Positions 1 through 5,607 of a stretch of 10,499 bases of DNA are shown one piece after another. The notes under the pieces are model-generated. The model saw only the letters and a list, made by a program, of their open reading frames with translations. It made no database searches and was not told the DNA's origin. This stretch comes from Candidatus Segatella intestinihominis. GTDB lineage: Bacteria; Bacteroidota; Bacteroidia; Bacteroidales; Bacteroidaceae. The translations under genes were made by a program, and so were the position numbers. Numbering within the stretch: position 1 is the first letter of the stretch; every line of letters starts with the position of its first letter. The stretch lies in NCBI GenBank assembly GCA_900548535.1, contig URLG01000085.1, positions 1-10,499 of the forward strand, in the 5' to 3' direction.

Positions 1-2
1 TA

Positions 3-110
3 GCGACCGAAGCGATATTCGAGTGTTTGAGACTGGGATATCCCCTCAACGACATAGAAATATCAGGCAAAGCTCGCGAGCTGCTGAGGAAGAGGAATGT
101 AATTGGTTAA
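3..110 (+). CDS. C-terminal end of an unrecognised protein (5' part outside window)
   Basis: An open frame runs from the window edge to a TAA at 108-110 and gives about 35 residues ending in RELLRKRNVIG. The stretch is rich in charged and helical residues, reads like a genuine C-terminus, and no competing frame explains it. It stops 10 nt before the end of the convergent minus-strand gene at 121. I do not recognise the family, and 35 residues are too few to assign one. The alternative is a chance open frame. Confidence 0.45.
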   Translation, partial: ATEAIFECLRLGYPLNDIEISGKARELLRKRNVIG

Positions 111-120
111 AATGATTTTT

Positions 121-465
121 TCAAATTTTCTTCAAACTGAAGCAAAGGGTGTCCGTACCAATCTCTTGGTACCAATGCTGGAGCAAAGCTACACGATTTA
201 ATTTTATCCAAGCAATCACACTCTCTGCATCTTCATCAGAAAGCAACTTTGCATTAGGTTTTCTCATCGGATTATCCTCTATCGTAAAATATTCAAATTG
301 CTTTCGGTTAACCATTACACCCAGAAAGGGCGTGAAAGTCATAGTCGTTTCAAAAGGAATATAAACTCTGATCTTATGACTAAGCCCTGTGCTTTCTTGC
401 CAGAAACATGAAATGTCAAAAAAGGGAGGGTAAAAGTAAGGCTTGTCTTTTCTTGGAATAATCAT
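121..465 (-). CDS. Hypothetical protein, 114 aa, translationally coupled to the phosphoesterase
   Basis: Unrecognised small protein, last gene of the minus-strand cluster. The N-terminal half (about residues 1-60) is rich in aromatics and beta-type sequence (YFYPPFFDISCF). The C-terminal 40 residues look helical and contain WIKLNRVALLQHWYQEIG; this arrangement resembles short Bacteroidetes conserved hypotheticals and loosely the C-terminus of DUF4160-type proteins, but I would not assign that family. There is no signal peptide or membrane segment. Its ATG (463-465) overlaps the TGA of the upstream phosphoesterase (462-464) as ATGA, so it is probably translated by termination-reinitiation and made together with that enzyme. 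It ends 10 nt from a convergent gene end. The function is unknown; the coupling suggests an accessory or partner subunit. Confidence 0.7.
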   Translation of the reverse strand: MIIPRKDKPYFYPPFFDISCFWQESTGLSHKIRVYIPFETTMTFTPFLGVMVNRKQFEYFTIEDNPMRKPNAKLLSDEDAESVIAWIKLNRVALLQHWYQEIGTDTLCFSLKKI

Positions 466-1055
466 AAATTGATCATATTTGGTTGATTACAAAACTCATA
501 ATTCTCAGTAACAATCGAGGCATTGGAAAACAACACAGTGCTGCATTCGCTCATCCCATAGGCATTATGAATGTGCCCGAAGAGATGAGCCTCCGGCTTG
601 ATGCGTTTAACTGCATCTAGCAATGTTCTGCTGCCATAATGTAAATCTGCACTTTCATCCATAATGAGATAGGGTGGCTGATGAGTGATAAGCACGTCGG
701 TATTGGAAGGAATGTTCTCCAACATTTTAGTATAGTTACCACTTATATCATCTTCCACGAACATCGGGATGCCGAAGAACTTTATGCCTTCTATCGTTAC
801 ACCGTTACCATAAAGATAATGGCAGTTTTCGGGCAGACCATTGATATCGGCTCCGAAAAGACAGTCGTCATGGTTTCCTGCTATGAAAACTTTGTGTTTG
901 TATGGCAAGGCACAGAACCATTCCATAAAGTCGATAACTTCGGCTTCAGTTCCTGCCATCGTGAAGTCACCGGAATGAACTATCACGTCAGCTGCAGGAA
1001 GATCCTGCAGCTGACGATGCTGGCTGTGAGTGTCGGAAATATGAAGTATCTTCAT
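462..1055 (-). CDS. Calcineurin-like metallophosphoesterase, 197 aa
   Basis: A compact single-domain phosphoesterase of the calcineurin-like superfamily, expected to hydrolyse phosphomono- or diesters (nucleotides or nucleic acid) with two metal ions, in the cytoplasm. All signature motifs are visible: D8-T-H10 after the first strand, G29-D30, G60-N61-H62-D63, T124-H125 and G160-H161-I-H163. The short length and the H-S-G-D form recall the small MPPED/YfcE-like members rather than SbcD/Mre11, which carry extra domains. The substrate cannot be told from sequence. The start codon overlaps the stop of the upstream nuclease-like gene as TAATG, and the stop overlaps the next start as ATGA, so three genes are likely co-translated. 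Codons 14-23 are embedded in a 14-bp perfect inverted repeat (986-1016), described separately. Confidence 0.9.
   Translation of the reverse strand: MKILHISDTHSQHRQLQDLPAADVIVHSGDFTMAGTEAEVIDFMEWFCALPYKHKVFIAGNHDDCLFGADINGLPENCHYLYGNGVTIEGIKFFGIPMFVEDDISGNYTKMLENIPSNTDVLITHQPPYLIMDESADLHYGSRTLLDAVKRIKPEAHLFGHIHNAYGMSECSTVLFSNASIVTENYEFCNQPNMINL
986..1016 (-). repeat. 14-bp perfect inverted repeat (3-nt loop) inside the phosphoesterase gene
   Basis: The left arm CGTCAGCTGCAGGA (986-999) is the exact reverse complement of the right arm TCCTGCAGCTGACG (1003-1016), separated by AGA. In the mRNA it would form a GC-containing hairpin about 40-70 nt after the phosphoesterase start codon. It encodes R-Q-L-Q-D-L-P-A-A-D, so it is in frame and not an insertion that breaks the gene. 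No T-run follows on either strand, so it is not a typical intrinsic terminator. Confidence 0.85.
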
Positions 1056-1756
1056 TACTGTACAAATAGAGCTGAGTATTCAATTTCTTTCACACCTTCT
1101 TTTTCTAAAAGTTCTTTTGTAATTTTCATAGACATGAAGATGTTGTTATAATGTTCTTTCCAGATTGCCGCATTAGGTACACGTTCTTCGATATCCCATG
1201 TTGGGTCGTTAACGAAGTTTAGTAGGACAAGGTTTACTTTTTCGTAGAAACGTGCATAATTTGCTAACTCTTTCATTTTCTGAAGGAAAACAAGCCTGTT
1301 GGCTAGCTGGTAATTGGTCCTCATCCATTGACTTTCAAGGACTTCTTGGTCGGTAACATTATATACGTTTTTGGCAATACTTGTAATAGTGCGAAATATT
1401 AATTCCTTGCTTTCTTTGGAAGTGGCACTGCAATCGGTTCTTGTTTCTTGTAGATGCGATTTAGCTTCGAAGATATATAGTGTTGCACTTTTTTTACCAA
1501 TGGCAATTCCGTCCCATTGTGGTTGTCTTCTTGGCCAAAAGAGGAAATTGTCTTTCTTATTATCGAGACCAAGGAAATTGCATACCTCGGTCTCTGACAT
1601 TTGGTACTCTTTATAGTCCGTATCTTCGATTGGGGAAAGCCAAACTAATTCTTCTCCAAGTTTTTCATCTATTATGTGTTTCTGTAAAGGTGAGGCAGCT
1701 AATTGTATCATAAGTTTGCTACCTTTTGTCGCTCTCCCTTTTGATGTATTACTCAT
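1055..1756 (-). CDS. PD-(D/E)XK nuclease-like protein, 233 aa
   Basis: Probably a restriction-endonuclease-fold protein. Residues 78-101 hold the arrangement expected of the PD-(D/E)XK core: Q-P-Q-W-D82-G at the end of one strand, about 14 residues, then Y-I-F-E97-A-K99-S. D82, E97 and K99 would be the metal-binding and catalytic residues. The region before it (1-77) and the C-terminal half (about 105-233, helical, rich in aromatics and lysine) show no domain I recognise. No DNA-binding or helicase domain is fused, so specificity would have to come from a partner. The stop TAA (1055-1057) shares one base with the phosphoesterase ATG (TAATG), indicating tight coupling; the gene starts 11 nt after the broken MBL gene. 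It could be a DNA repair, restriction or defence nuclease. The fold call is reasonably sure; the role is inference. Confidence 0.72.
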   Translation of the reverse strand: MSNTSKGRATKGSKLMIQLAASPLQKHIIDEKLGEELVWLSPIEDTDYKEYQMSETEVCNFLGLDNKKDNFLFWPRRQPQWDGIAIGKKSATLYIFEAKSHLQETRTDCSATSKESKELIFRTITSIAKNVYNVTDQEVLESQWMRTNYQLANRLVFLQKMKELANYARFYEKVNLVLLNFVNDPTWDIEERVPNAAIWKEHYNNIFMSMKITKELLEKEGVKEIEYSALFVQ

Positions 1757-1767
1757 AATTATGAAGT

Positions 1768-2389
1768 TTATAATTCAGCCCCTGCCTCCTTGTGGATGCA
1801 GATGACCTCATTGGGTTTAACAATATCTATAACTTTCTTGATGCACTCTCTCGAAGCATGTCCTGAGGTATGAATATCCACCACATTGGGAAACACCTCT
1901 CGAAAGTTTCTGTAAGCAGGATTTTGCTTTACTTGCAATGGGTCTTTGTAATAACCATCCCAAGCAGAATAGATGAGAAGAACCTCTGACGAAGATAATC
2001 CTTGACACATTTTCTTCACAAAATCCAAATGGCTAGCCCCTGTTACCAAGACAAAGCCTTTCTTTTGCATCTCACCGAGTTTAGGATCATCCCCCCACAT
2101 ACTTAAAGTGAAAATCAAACAAGCCGACATGATCTTCATGGGCATGAGTATATAACACCGCTTGGTGCTGCTTAACATTTTGCGCAAAGATGTCACGCAC
2201 CTGAGCTTCATCTTGCTCAGGTGTAGTAGGAACAGTACAACCAGGCAAGTTCTGACCGAAATCCACAAAGACACGAGAAGTCTTCGTTGATATTTCAGTA
2301 ATACATCCACCTATTTGGTCTATTCCACGATGAATCGTAACTACAACATCGCTATCTTTTAGATATGTTTGAAATCTTGCCATCGTCAT
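1768..2389 (-). pseudogene. RNase-J-like MBL/beta-CASP hydrolase, frameshifted and internally deleted
   Basis: Two overlapping frames together give the two ends of one metallo-beta-lactamase-fold nuclease or hydrolase. The N-terminal frame (100 codons from the ATG at 2389) has the beta-lactamase start (GGCITEIS, VFVDFGQNLPG) and the metal motif T-H82-A-H84-E-D86-H87. The C-terminal frame continues from about 2100 and has the typical end, with VLVTGASHLDF, the motif H-T-S-G-H-A-S and VICIHKEAGAEL. The frame breaks at a run of six G (complement of 2091-2096); one G fewer would join the frames as K-Y-V-G-D-D-P-K-L. Even rejoined, the product is only about 206 residues. RNase-J-type proteins of this plan are about twice that, and the second metal His, the GD(Y) Asp and most of the beta-CASP domain are absent. 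It is therefore an internal deletion plus a frameshift, almost certainly non-functional. Confidence 0.78.
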
Positions 2390-2403
2390 TCAATTTCATT
2401 GTG

Positions 2404-2432
2404 TTATTAGAAAAACGTATACTTATTAGAAA
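2404..2432. repeat. 10-bp direct repeat upstream of the broken MBL gene
   Basis: TTATTAGAAA occurs at 2404-2413 and again at 2423-2432, a period of 19 bp, in the 86-bp AT-rich gap between the 130-aa gene and the MBL pseudogene. The spacing of nearly two helical turns would suit a dimeric regulator, and a poor -7-like match (TACGTTTT on the minus strand) lies between the copies. In AT-rich DNA the repeat may be chance. Confidence 0.4.
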
Positions 2433-2475
2433 TATTGTCTTAAATCCATCTTTTTTATTTGATATTTATGTATAT

Positions 2476-2868
2476 TCATTGGGATACAACTTCAACTAAG
2501 GTTACTAATCTCACAGAATCCTCATGCCAAGATCCTATTCCCCACGTTACAGTTTCAAAGGACTTGCTTACCAGATGCAAACTTTCCATATCTGTCATTT
2601 GCAATTCATGACCAGTTGGCTGGAAGACAAGAAAGAGTACACGAGCTATCTTACGCCCCACGCACAAGGATTCGAGTTTATCTTGCGTCATTTTGCAAAC
2701 CAATTTATACGGCTTATTCCATAAATCAAACTCCTCACAATCAAAGGCTACAAGTTTGCCTTTTGTAAGAAAGAAGGGCTCCAAGTCATCATTATCAATG
2801 CTTACCACCATATGGGTCTGATAAAACTCCCTCACCAGACCCTTTATTATTTCAATATTGCTTATCAT
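2476..2868 (-). CDS. Hypothetical protein, 130 aa
   Basis: I do not recognise this protein. It is acidic to neutral, with an N-terminal helix (about 3-17), then beta-rich sequence with several acidic clusters (DNDDLEPFF, FDCEEFDLW) and a hydrophobic strand ARVLFLVFQ at about 95-103. A histidine near the end (SWHEDSVRL) is the only metal-ligand-like residue. There is no signal peptide, membrane helix or known motif. The start lies 5 nt after the stop of the DnaE-like gene, so the two are surely one transcript. An 86-bp AT-rich gap then separates it from the broken MBL gene, so the six-gene cluster could be two units. The reading frame is intact and its composition fits its neighbours, which supports a real gene. 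Its function is unknown. Confidence 0.65.
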   Translation of the reverse strand: MISNIEIIKGLVREFYQTHMVVSIDNDDLEPFFLTKGKLVAFDCEEFDLWNKPYKLVCKMTQDKLESLCVGRKIARVLFLVFQPTGHELQMTDMESLHLVSKSFETVTWGIGSWHEDSVRLVTLVEVVSQ

Positions 2869-2873
2869 TGATT

Positions 2874-3374
2874 TTACTTCAATACTCTTCGTATGATGAC
2901 TCTCGTATTCTCCAATTTCAGCATCGGCTGAGACATATAGGTGGTAAACTCACATCCTTGCTCCTTCATCCAGTTCACTACCTCATTTCTAACCTCGTTG
3001 TCATAGCAAATGGTGAGACCTAAAGGAAGAGTTACTTGAAAATCTTTTGGTTCGATTTCCTTGCCTGTCACCATTGGGTTGCTAGGTTCAAGCCCAAGGC
3101 AGTATGCCACATAGCTGCCTGCCAATATTCCCTTGGAAGGCTCAGCACTGTATCCTAACTGCTCTTTTACTTTATCCATTACATCTCTCAATGTCATTAG
3201 GTCCTTAGCAATACCCAAGTTTGCAAATACCAGCAACTCCTCTTTTATTCGGGTTTCGATTTCAGGTGTCAGGGAATCGAATTTCTGCTTTGCACCAAAC
3301 ATAGTTTGGAATGTCAACGACTCGTTGAGTGTTCTCTGTTGCAGTTGCACCTTGCGTTTCTGTTCTTTGTTCAT
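2874..3374 (-). CDS. Stand-alone DnaE-palm-like protein lacking catalytic aspartates, 166 aa
   Basis: Residues about 41-166 can be laid almost without gaps along the start of the palm region of bacterial DNA polymerase III alpha (C-family, DnaE). The R-x3-E-L-x-V-x4-G helix of DnaE matches RIKEELLVFANLG, and the signature G-P-G-R-G-S-A-A-G-S-x-V-A-Y-x-L-G-I-T matches P79-S-K-G82-I-L-A-G-S87-Y-V-A-Y-C-L-G94-L, with a proline matching the DP a few residues on. The next DnaE segment, P-D-x-D-x-D-F, which carries two catalytic aspartates, aligns with LPLGLTICY and has lost both. The rest of DnaE (PHP, fingers, tau-binding, OB) is absent; the family is over 1,000 residues. So this is either a domesticated, catalytically dead palm fragment or a decayed remnant. 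The N-terminal 30 residues are basic and Gln-rich. It heads the minus-strand cluster and is followed after 5 nt by the next gene. The homology is my reading, not a search result. Confidence 0.6.
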   Translation of the reverse strand: MNKEQKRKVQLQQRTLNESLTFQTMFGAKQKFDSLTPEIETRIKEELLVFANLGIAKDLMTLRDVMDKVKEQLGYSAEPSKGILAGSYVAYCLGLEPSNPMVTGKEIEPKDFQVTLPLGLTICYDNEVRNEVVNWMKEQGCEFTTYMSQPMLKLENTRVIIRRVLK

Positions 3375-3784
3375 TGTTCATTATGTATTTTAAGTTCTAC
3401 AATATCATAAGAAGCATCTTTTTCATGTGCTCCTTATATTTCTATAATACGATAATCCCAATGTAATAATTTTCGAAAAGCCTCTATTTCTGCACACTTT
3501 TGCAAGAAATGAGCAAGCATTTTACAAAGTTTAACTATAATGATTAGGGGCGTTTTTCCGGTCATTAAGGATTTCCGTTTATTCAAGATGTCCCCAAGTT
3601 GTCCCTCAATGCCTCTCTAGCTTATAAATAAGGTTAAATCATGTTCGCCCTGCAAACAAAATCCATCCATATAATCACTTTTCTGAATATTTTTTGTATT
3701 TTTGCAGCATCGGGGCATGGATGGGAATGAAAGTCTGGCACCATAAGACAATGCACAAGAAATTCAAATTAAAGAACGAAGCAT
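3375..3784. other. Long intergenic region between divergent transcripts
   Basis: About 400 bp separate the minus-strand cluster from the plus-strand genes. The region is AT-rich and I see no RNA gene or mobile-element end. It must hold the promoter of the minus cluster, but no perfect TAnnTTTG is found on that strand. The nearest candidate is TAAACTTTG (complement of 3525-3533), with one extra spacer base, which would give a leader of roughly 145 nt. The plus-strand promoter at 3697 lies near its right end. Confidence 0.55.
3697..3704 (+). promoter_or_regulatory. Bacteroidetes -7 element TATTTTTG
   Basis: TATTTTTGC matches the TAnnTTTGC element used by the Bacteroidetes primary sigma factor. 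No TTTG element is present 19 nt upstream. Transcription would start near 3711 and give a leader of about 225 nt before the acetyltransferase, covering the small ORF at 3785. Confidence 0.5.
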
Positions 3785-3895
3785 ATGAGTAATACAATGA
3801 ATGGGATTTATTGGAAGGGCATTAAGCAACGGATAGGGAGATTCTTTGAGAAGGTGCACGAATGTATACTTATCTTTACCGACTGGCTGGGGTAA
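3785..3895 (+). CDS. Possible small protein or leader peptide, 36 aa
   Basis: An ATG at 3785 opens 36 codons to a TAA at 3893-3895. The product has a basic first half (YWKGIKQRIGRFF) and a hydrophobic end (CILIFTDWLG), so it could form an amphipathic, membrane-associating helix. It lies between the promoter at 3697 and the acetyltransferase, ending 41 nt before that gene. A 23-codon frame from 3722 ends at 3791 and overlaps its start. It may be a genuine small protein, a regulatory leader peptide, or chance; no family is recognised. Confidence 0.3.
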   Translation: MSNTMNGIYWKGIKQRIGRFFEKVHECILIFTDWLG

Positions 3896-3936
3896 GCACA
3901 CATAATAAATAGACAGCAAAACATTGATATAAACTG

Positions 3937-4497
3937 ATGGAAACAGAAAGAATTTTACTTCGCTATTGGGAGGAATCTGATGCAGAGGCACTCTTCAAGT
4001 ACGCCTCCGACCCTGACGTAGGACCACGTGCTGGATGGCCGGCGCATAAGTCTGTAGAAGAAAGTCGGGAGATAATCCGGACTTTCTTCCATAATGAAAC
4101 GACTTGGGCGATTGTGTTGAAAGAAACTGGCGAGGCAATCGGCTGCATCGGCTACTACACCCATGAAAACAGCAACATCCCTATCGGAGAAAACGACTGC
4201 GAGGTGGTCTACTGGGTAGGAAAGCCTTATTGGAACAAGGGAATCTGCACCGAAGCCTTGAAGCTGATGCTCGACTACTGCATCCACGAGAAGCAGTTCA
4301 AAAACATCTGGGCAGACCACTTCACCGGAAATCCTGCATCAGGAAGAGTCATGGAGAAATGCGGTTTCGTCGATACTGGTATGTTGAATAAATGTAGCCA
4401 GCTTGTGGGTGGCGACAGGGATATGGTTAAAGTGTTTAAGTACAAAGAATGGAATAAATCTCCGATAATGGTAAAATCTTCCGGAAACCAGGTATAA
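3937..4497 (+). CDS. GNAT-family N-acetyltransferase (RimJ/RimL-like), 186 aa
   Basis: A cytoplasmic acetyl-CoA-dependent N-acetyltransferase of the Acetyltransf_3 (RimJ/RimL/YdaF-like) type. It starts with the family's usual opening, T-E-R-I-L-L-R-Y-W-x3-D-A-x2-L. The acetyl-CoA binding loop is at about 98-107 (Y-W-N-K-G-I-C-T-E-A), following the strand EVVYWVGKP, and the conserved C-terminal motif N132-P-A-S135 ... M-E-K-C-G-F144 is intact. Length fits the family. The acceptor could be a ribosomal protein, an amino acid or a small amine; sequence alone does not tell. The last 15 residues, after the family's core, are basic and probably disordered. It is transcribed alone or behind the small ORF, and the downstream AraC gene has its own promoter motifs, so it need not be part of that operon. 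Confidence 0.9.
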   Translation: METERILLRYWEESDAEALFKYASDPDVGPRAGWPAHKSVEESREIIRTFFHNETTWAIVLKETGEAIGCIGYYTHENSNIPIGENDCEVVYWVGKPYWNKGICTEALKLMLDYCIHEKQFKNIWADHFTGNPASGRVMEKCGFVDTGMLNKCSQLVGGDRDMVKVFKYKEWNKSPIMVKSSGNQV

Positions 4498-4517
4498 GCT
4501 CTTTTGGAAAATGTGCG

Positions 4518-4525
4518 TATCTTTG
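4518..4525 (+). promoter_or_regulatory. First of two TATCTTTGCA -7 elements before AraC gene 1
   Basis: TATCTTTG followed by CA is a perfect -7 element. It also forms one arm of an inverted repeat, TATCTT-tgcat-AAGATA (4518-4534), so a protein bound to the dyad would mask it. No -33 TTTG stands at the right distance. It would give a 5' leader of about 70 nt for the AraC gene. Confidence 0.35.
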
Positions 4526-4551
4526 CATAAGATAAACTGCACTCGGCAATT

Positions 4552-4567
4552 TGAAAGCAAGCTTTCA
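4552..4567. promoter_or_regulatory. Dyad TGAAAGC-AA-GCTTTCA, possible operator of AraC gene 1
   Basis: A perfect 7-bp inverted repeat with a 2-bp centre lies between the two -7 motifs. Relative to the start expected from the 4584 element it spans about -46 to -31, where an activator or repressor site would be expected. No terminator-like T-run follows. Confidence 0.4.
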
Positions 4568-4583
4568 TTGCGCTCATTTGCAT

Positions 4584-4591
4584 TATCTTTG
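4584..4591 (+). promoter_or_regulatory. Second TATCTTTGCA -7 element, likely main promoter of AraC gene 1
   Basis: A perfect TAnnTTTGC element 12 nt before the ATG at 4604. A start near 4598 would make a very short leader. It also shows that the AraC frame cannot begin at the upstream ATG at 4511, because that would put the promoter inside the coding sequence. Confidence 0.55.
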
Positions 4592-4603
4592 CAAAAATTT
4601 AAA

Positions 4604-5506
4604 ATGAATAGAATTATGAAGGAATTATTCTTTAATACAATACAGGAGTTCAATGACTTCATAGGGGTGAAAACACTTCATCCTCTGGTGAGCATTGCAC
4701 GTGTAGAGAACACCTCTCCTATTCAGGAGGCTGTGCATCACTACGGACTTTATGCCCTCTTCCTGAAGGAAAACAAGGGATGTAAATTGTCATACGGCAG
4801 AACAGAATATGATTTTGACGAGATGACCGTAACCTCGTTTGCTCCAGGTCAGTCGATTAAGGTTGAACCCATTCCAGGAGTACCGTTTGCCAAATATACG
4901 GTATTGGCTTTCCATCCCGAGTTGCTCAACCGCACCCAGCTTGGCAAGAACATCTCCCGCTATGAGTTCTTCGACTATACAAGCAACGAAGCACTACATT
5001 TATCCGCTGCCGAGGTAAACATCTTCCGTGACGTGCTCTCAATGATTGGACAGGAACTAGAACATCCTATAGATAGGCATTCGCGTGAACTCATCGTTTC
5101 TAACATCGAGTTGCTGCTGAACTATTGTCTGCGTTTCTACGACCGCCAGTTTATCACTCGCGAGGAGATCAATCATTCGGTGGTAAAAAAGTTCATCTCT
5201 CTGCTCGATGAATACATTGCCCGGAAAGCGGAGCATGAAGGGCTGCCTACCGTAGCCTACTTTGCCGACAAATGCTGCTATTCTACCAAATATTTCGGTG
5301 AATTAGTCAAGACAGAGACTGGCAAAACCGCTAAGAGTATGATCAACGACCGACTGCTTTCTGCAGCCCGCCAACTACTTGTAGATGAAACCTTAACCAT
5401 TACGCAAGTCAGCCAGCGCCTCGGCTTTGAATATTCTCAGCACTTCGTCCGCTTTTTCAAGGCACAGACGGGAAAGACTCCAAGCGAGTACCGCAAAACT
5501 GCTTAA
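4604..5506 (+). CDS. AraC-family transcriptional regulator 1, 300 aa
   Basis: A one-component regulator of the Bacteroidetes type. Residues about 1-170 form the N-terminal effector-sensing, beta-rich part (VHHYGLYALFLKENKGCKLSYG is its typical first section). A helical linker follows, and about 190-300 is the double helix-turn-helix domain, with its second helix-turn-helix in ITQVSQRLGFEYSQHFVRFF and the closing signature KAQTGKTPSEYRK. I chose the ATG at 4604 (MNRIMKEL), giving the usual 300 residues. An in-frame ATG at 4511 is open but lies upstream of both promoter motifs; the ATG at 4616 is also possible. The CMD/cupin gene follows after 101 nt on the same strand, a common arrangement in which the regulator controls its downstream oxidoreductase-like genes. 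The inducer is unknown. Confidence 0.92.
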   Translation: MNRIMKELFFNTIQEFNDFIGVKTLHPLVSIARVENTSPIQEAVHHYGLYALFLKENKGCKLSYGRTEYDFDEMTVTSFAPGQSIKVEPIPGVPFAKYTVLAFHPELLNRTQLGKNISRYEFFDYTSNEALHLSAAEVNIFRDVLSMIGQELEHPIDRHSRELIVSNIELLLNYCLRFYDRQFITREEINHSVVKKFISLLDEYIARKAEHEGLPTVAYFADKCCYSTKYFGELVKTETGKTAKSMINDRLLSAARQLLVDETLTITQVSQRLGFEYSQHFVRFFKAQTGKTPSEYRKTA

Positions 5507-5560
5507 ATATAATGAAGCATATATAGAATAACTGTTATTTTTTAAATCGAAGATGTTTTC

Positions 5561-5600
5561 TGGAGAAGAATTTGAAAATATAGAGAAGAATTTAAAAATA
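5561..5600 (+). repeat. Tandem 20-bp direct repeat upstream of the CMD/cupin gene
   Basis: TGGAGAAGAATTTGAAAATA (5561-5580) is followed at once by TAGAGAAGAATTTAAAAATA (5581-5600), 18 of 20 positions identical. It ends 7 bp before the ATG at 5608. Direct repeats about two helical turns apart are how AraC-family proteins often bind, so this may be the site of the adjacent regulator. It is unusually close to the start codon, so it may instead act in the mRNA leader; each copy contains a purine-rich GGAGAAGA or AGAGAAGA that could help ribosome binding. Confidence 0.7.
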
Positions 5601-5607
5601 TGATACA

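Noticed and set aside
72..81. Palindrome GCTCGCGAGC
   Set aside because: Ten-base palindrome inside the coding end of the first gene, with no context suggesting a binding site.
681..1151. 156-codon plus-strand open frame
   Set aside because: Antisense to the phosphoesterase and the end of the nuclease-like gene, both supported by motifs and overlapping start/stop codons.
3375..3936. Attachment site, tRNA or mobile-element end in the long intergenic region
   Set aside because: No cloverleaf, terminal inverted repeats, target duplication or integrase was found; only promoter-like sequence and a small ORF.
4511..4603. Upstream extension of AraC gene 1 to the ATG at 4511
   Set aside because: This stretch contains two -7 elements and two dyads, and the product from 4604 already has the family's length.
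5527..5543. AATAAC/GTTATT followed by T-run as a terminator of AraC gene 1
   Set aside because: With a workable loop only five A-U pairs remain, which is too weak; the neighbouring AT-rich sequence makes this expected by chance.
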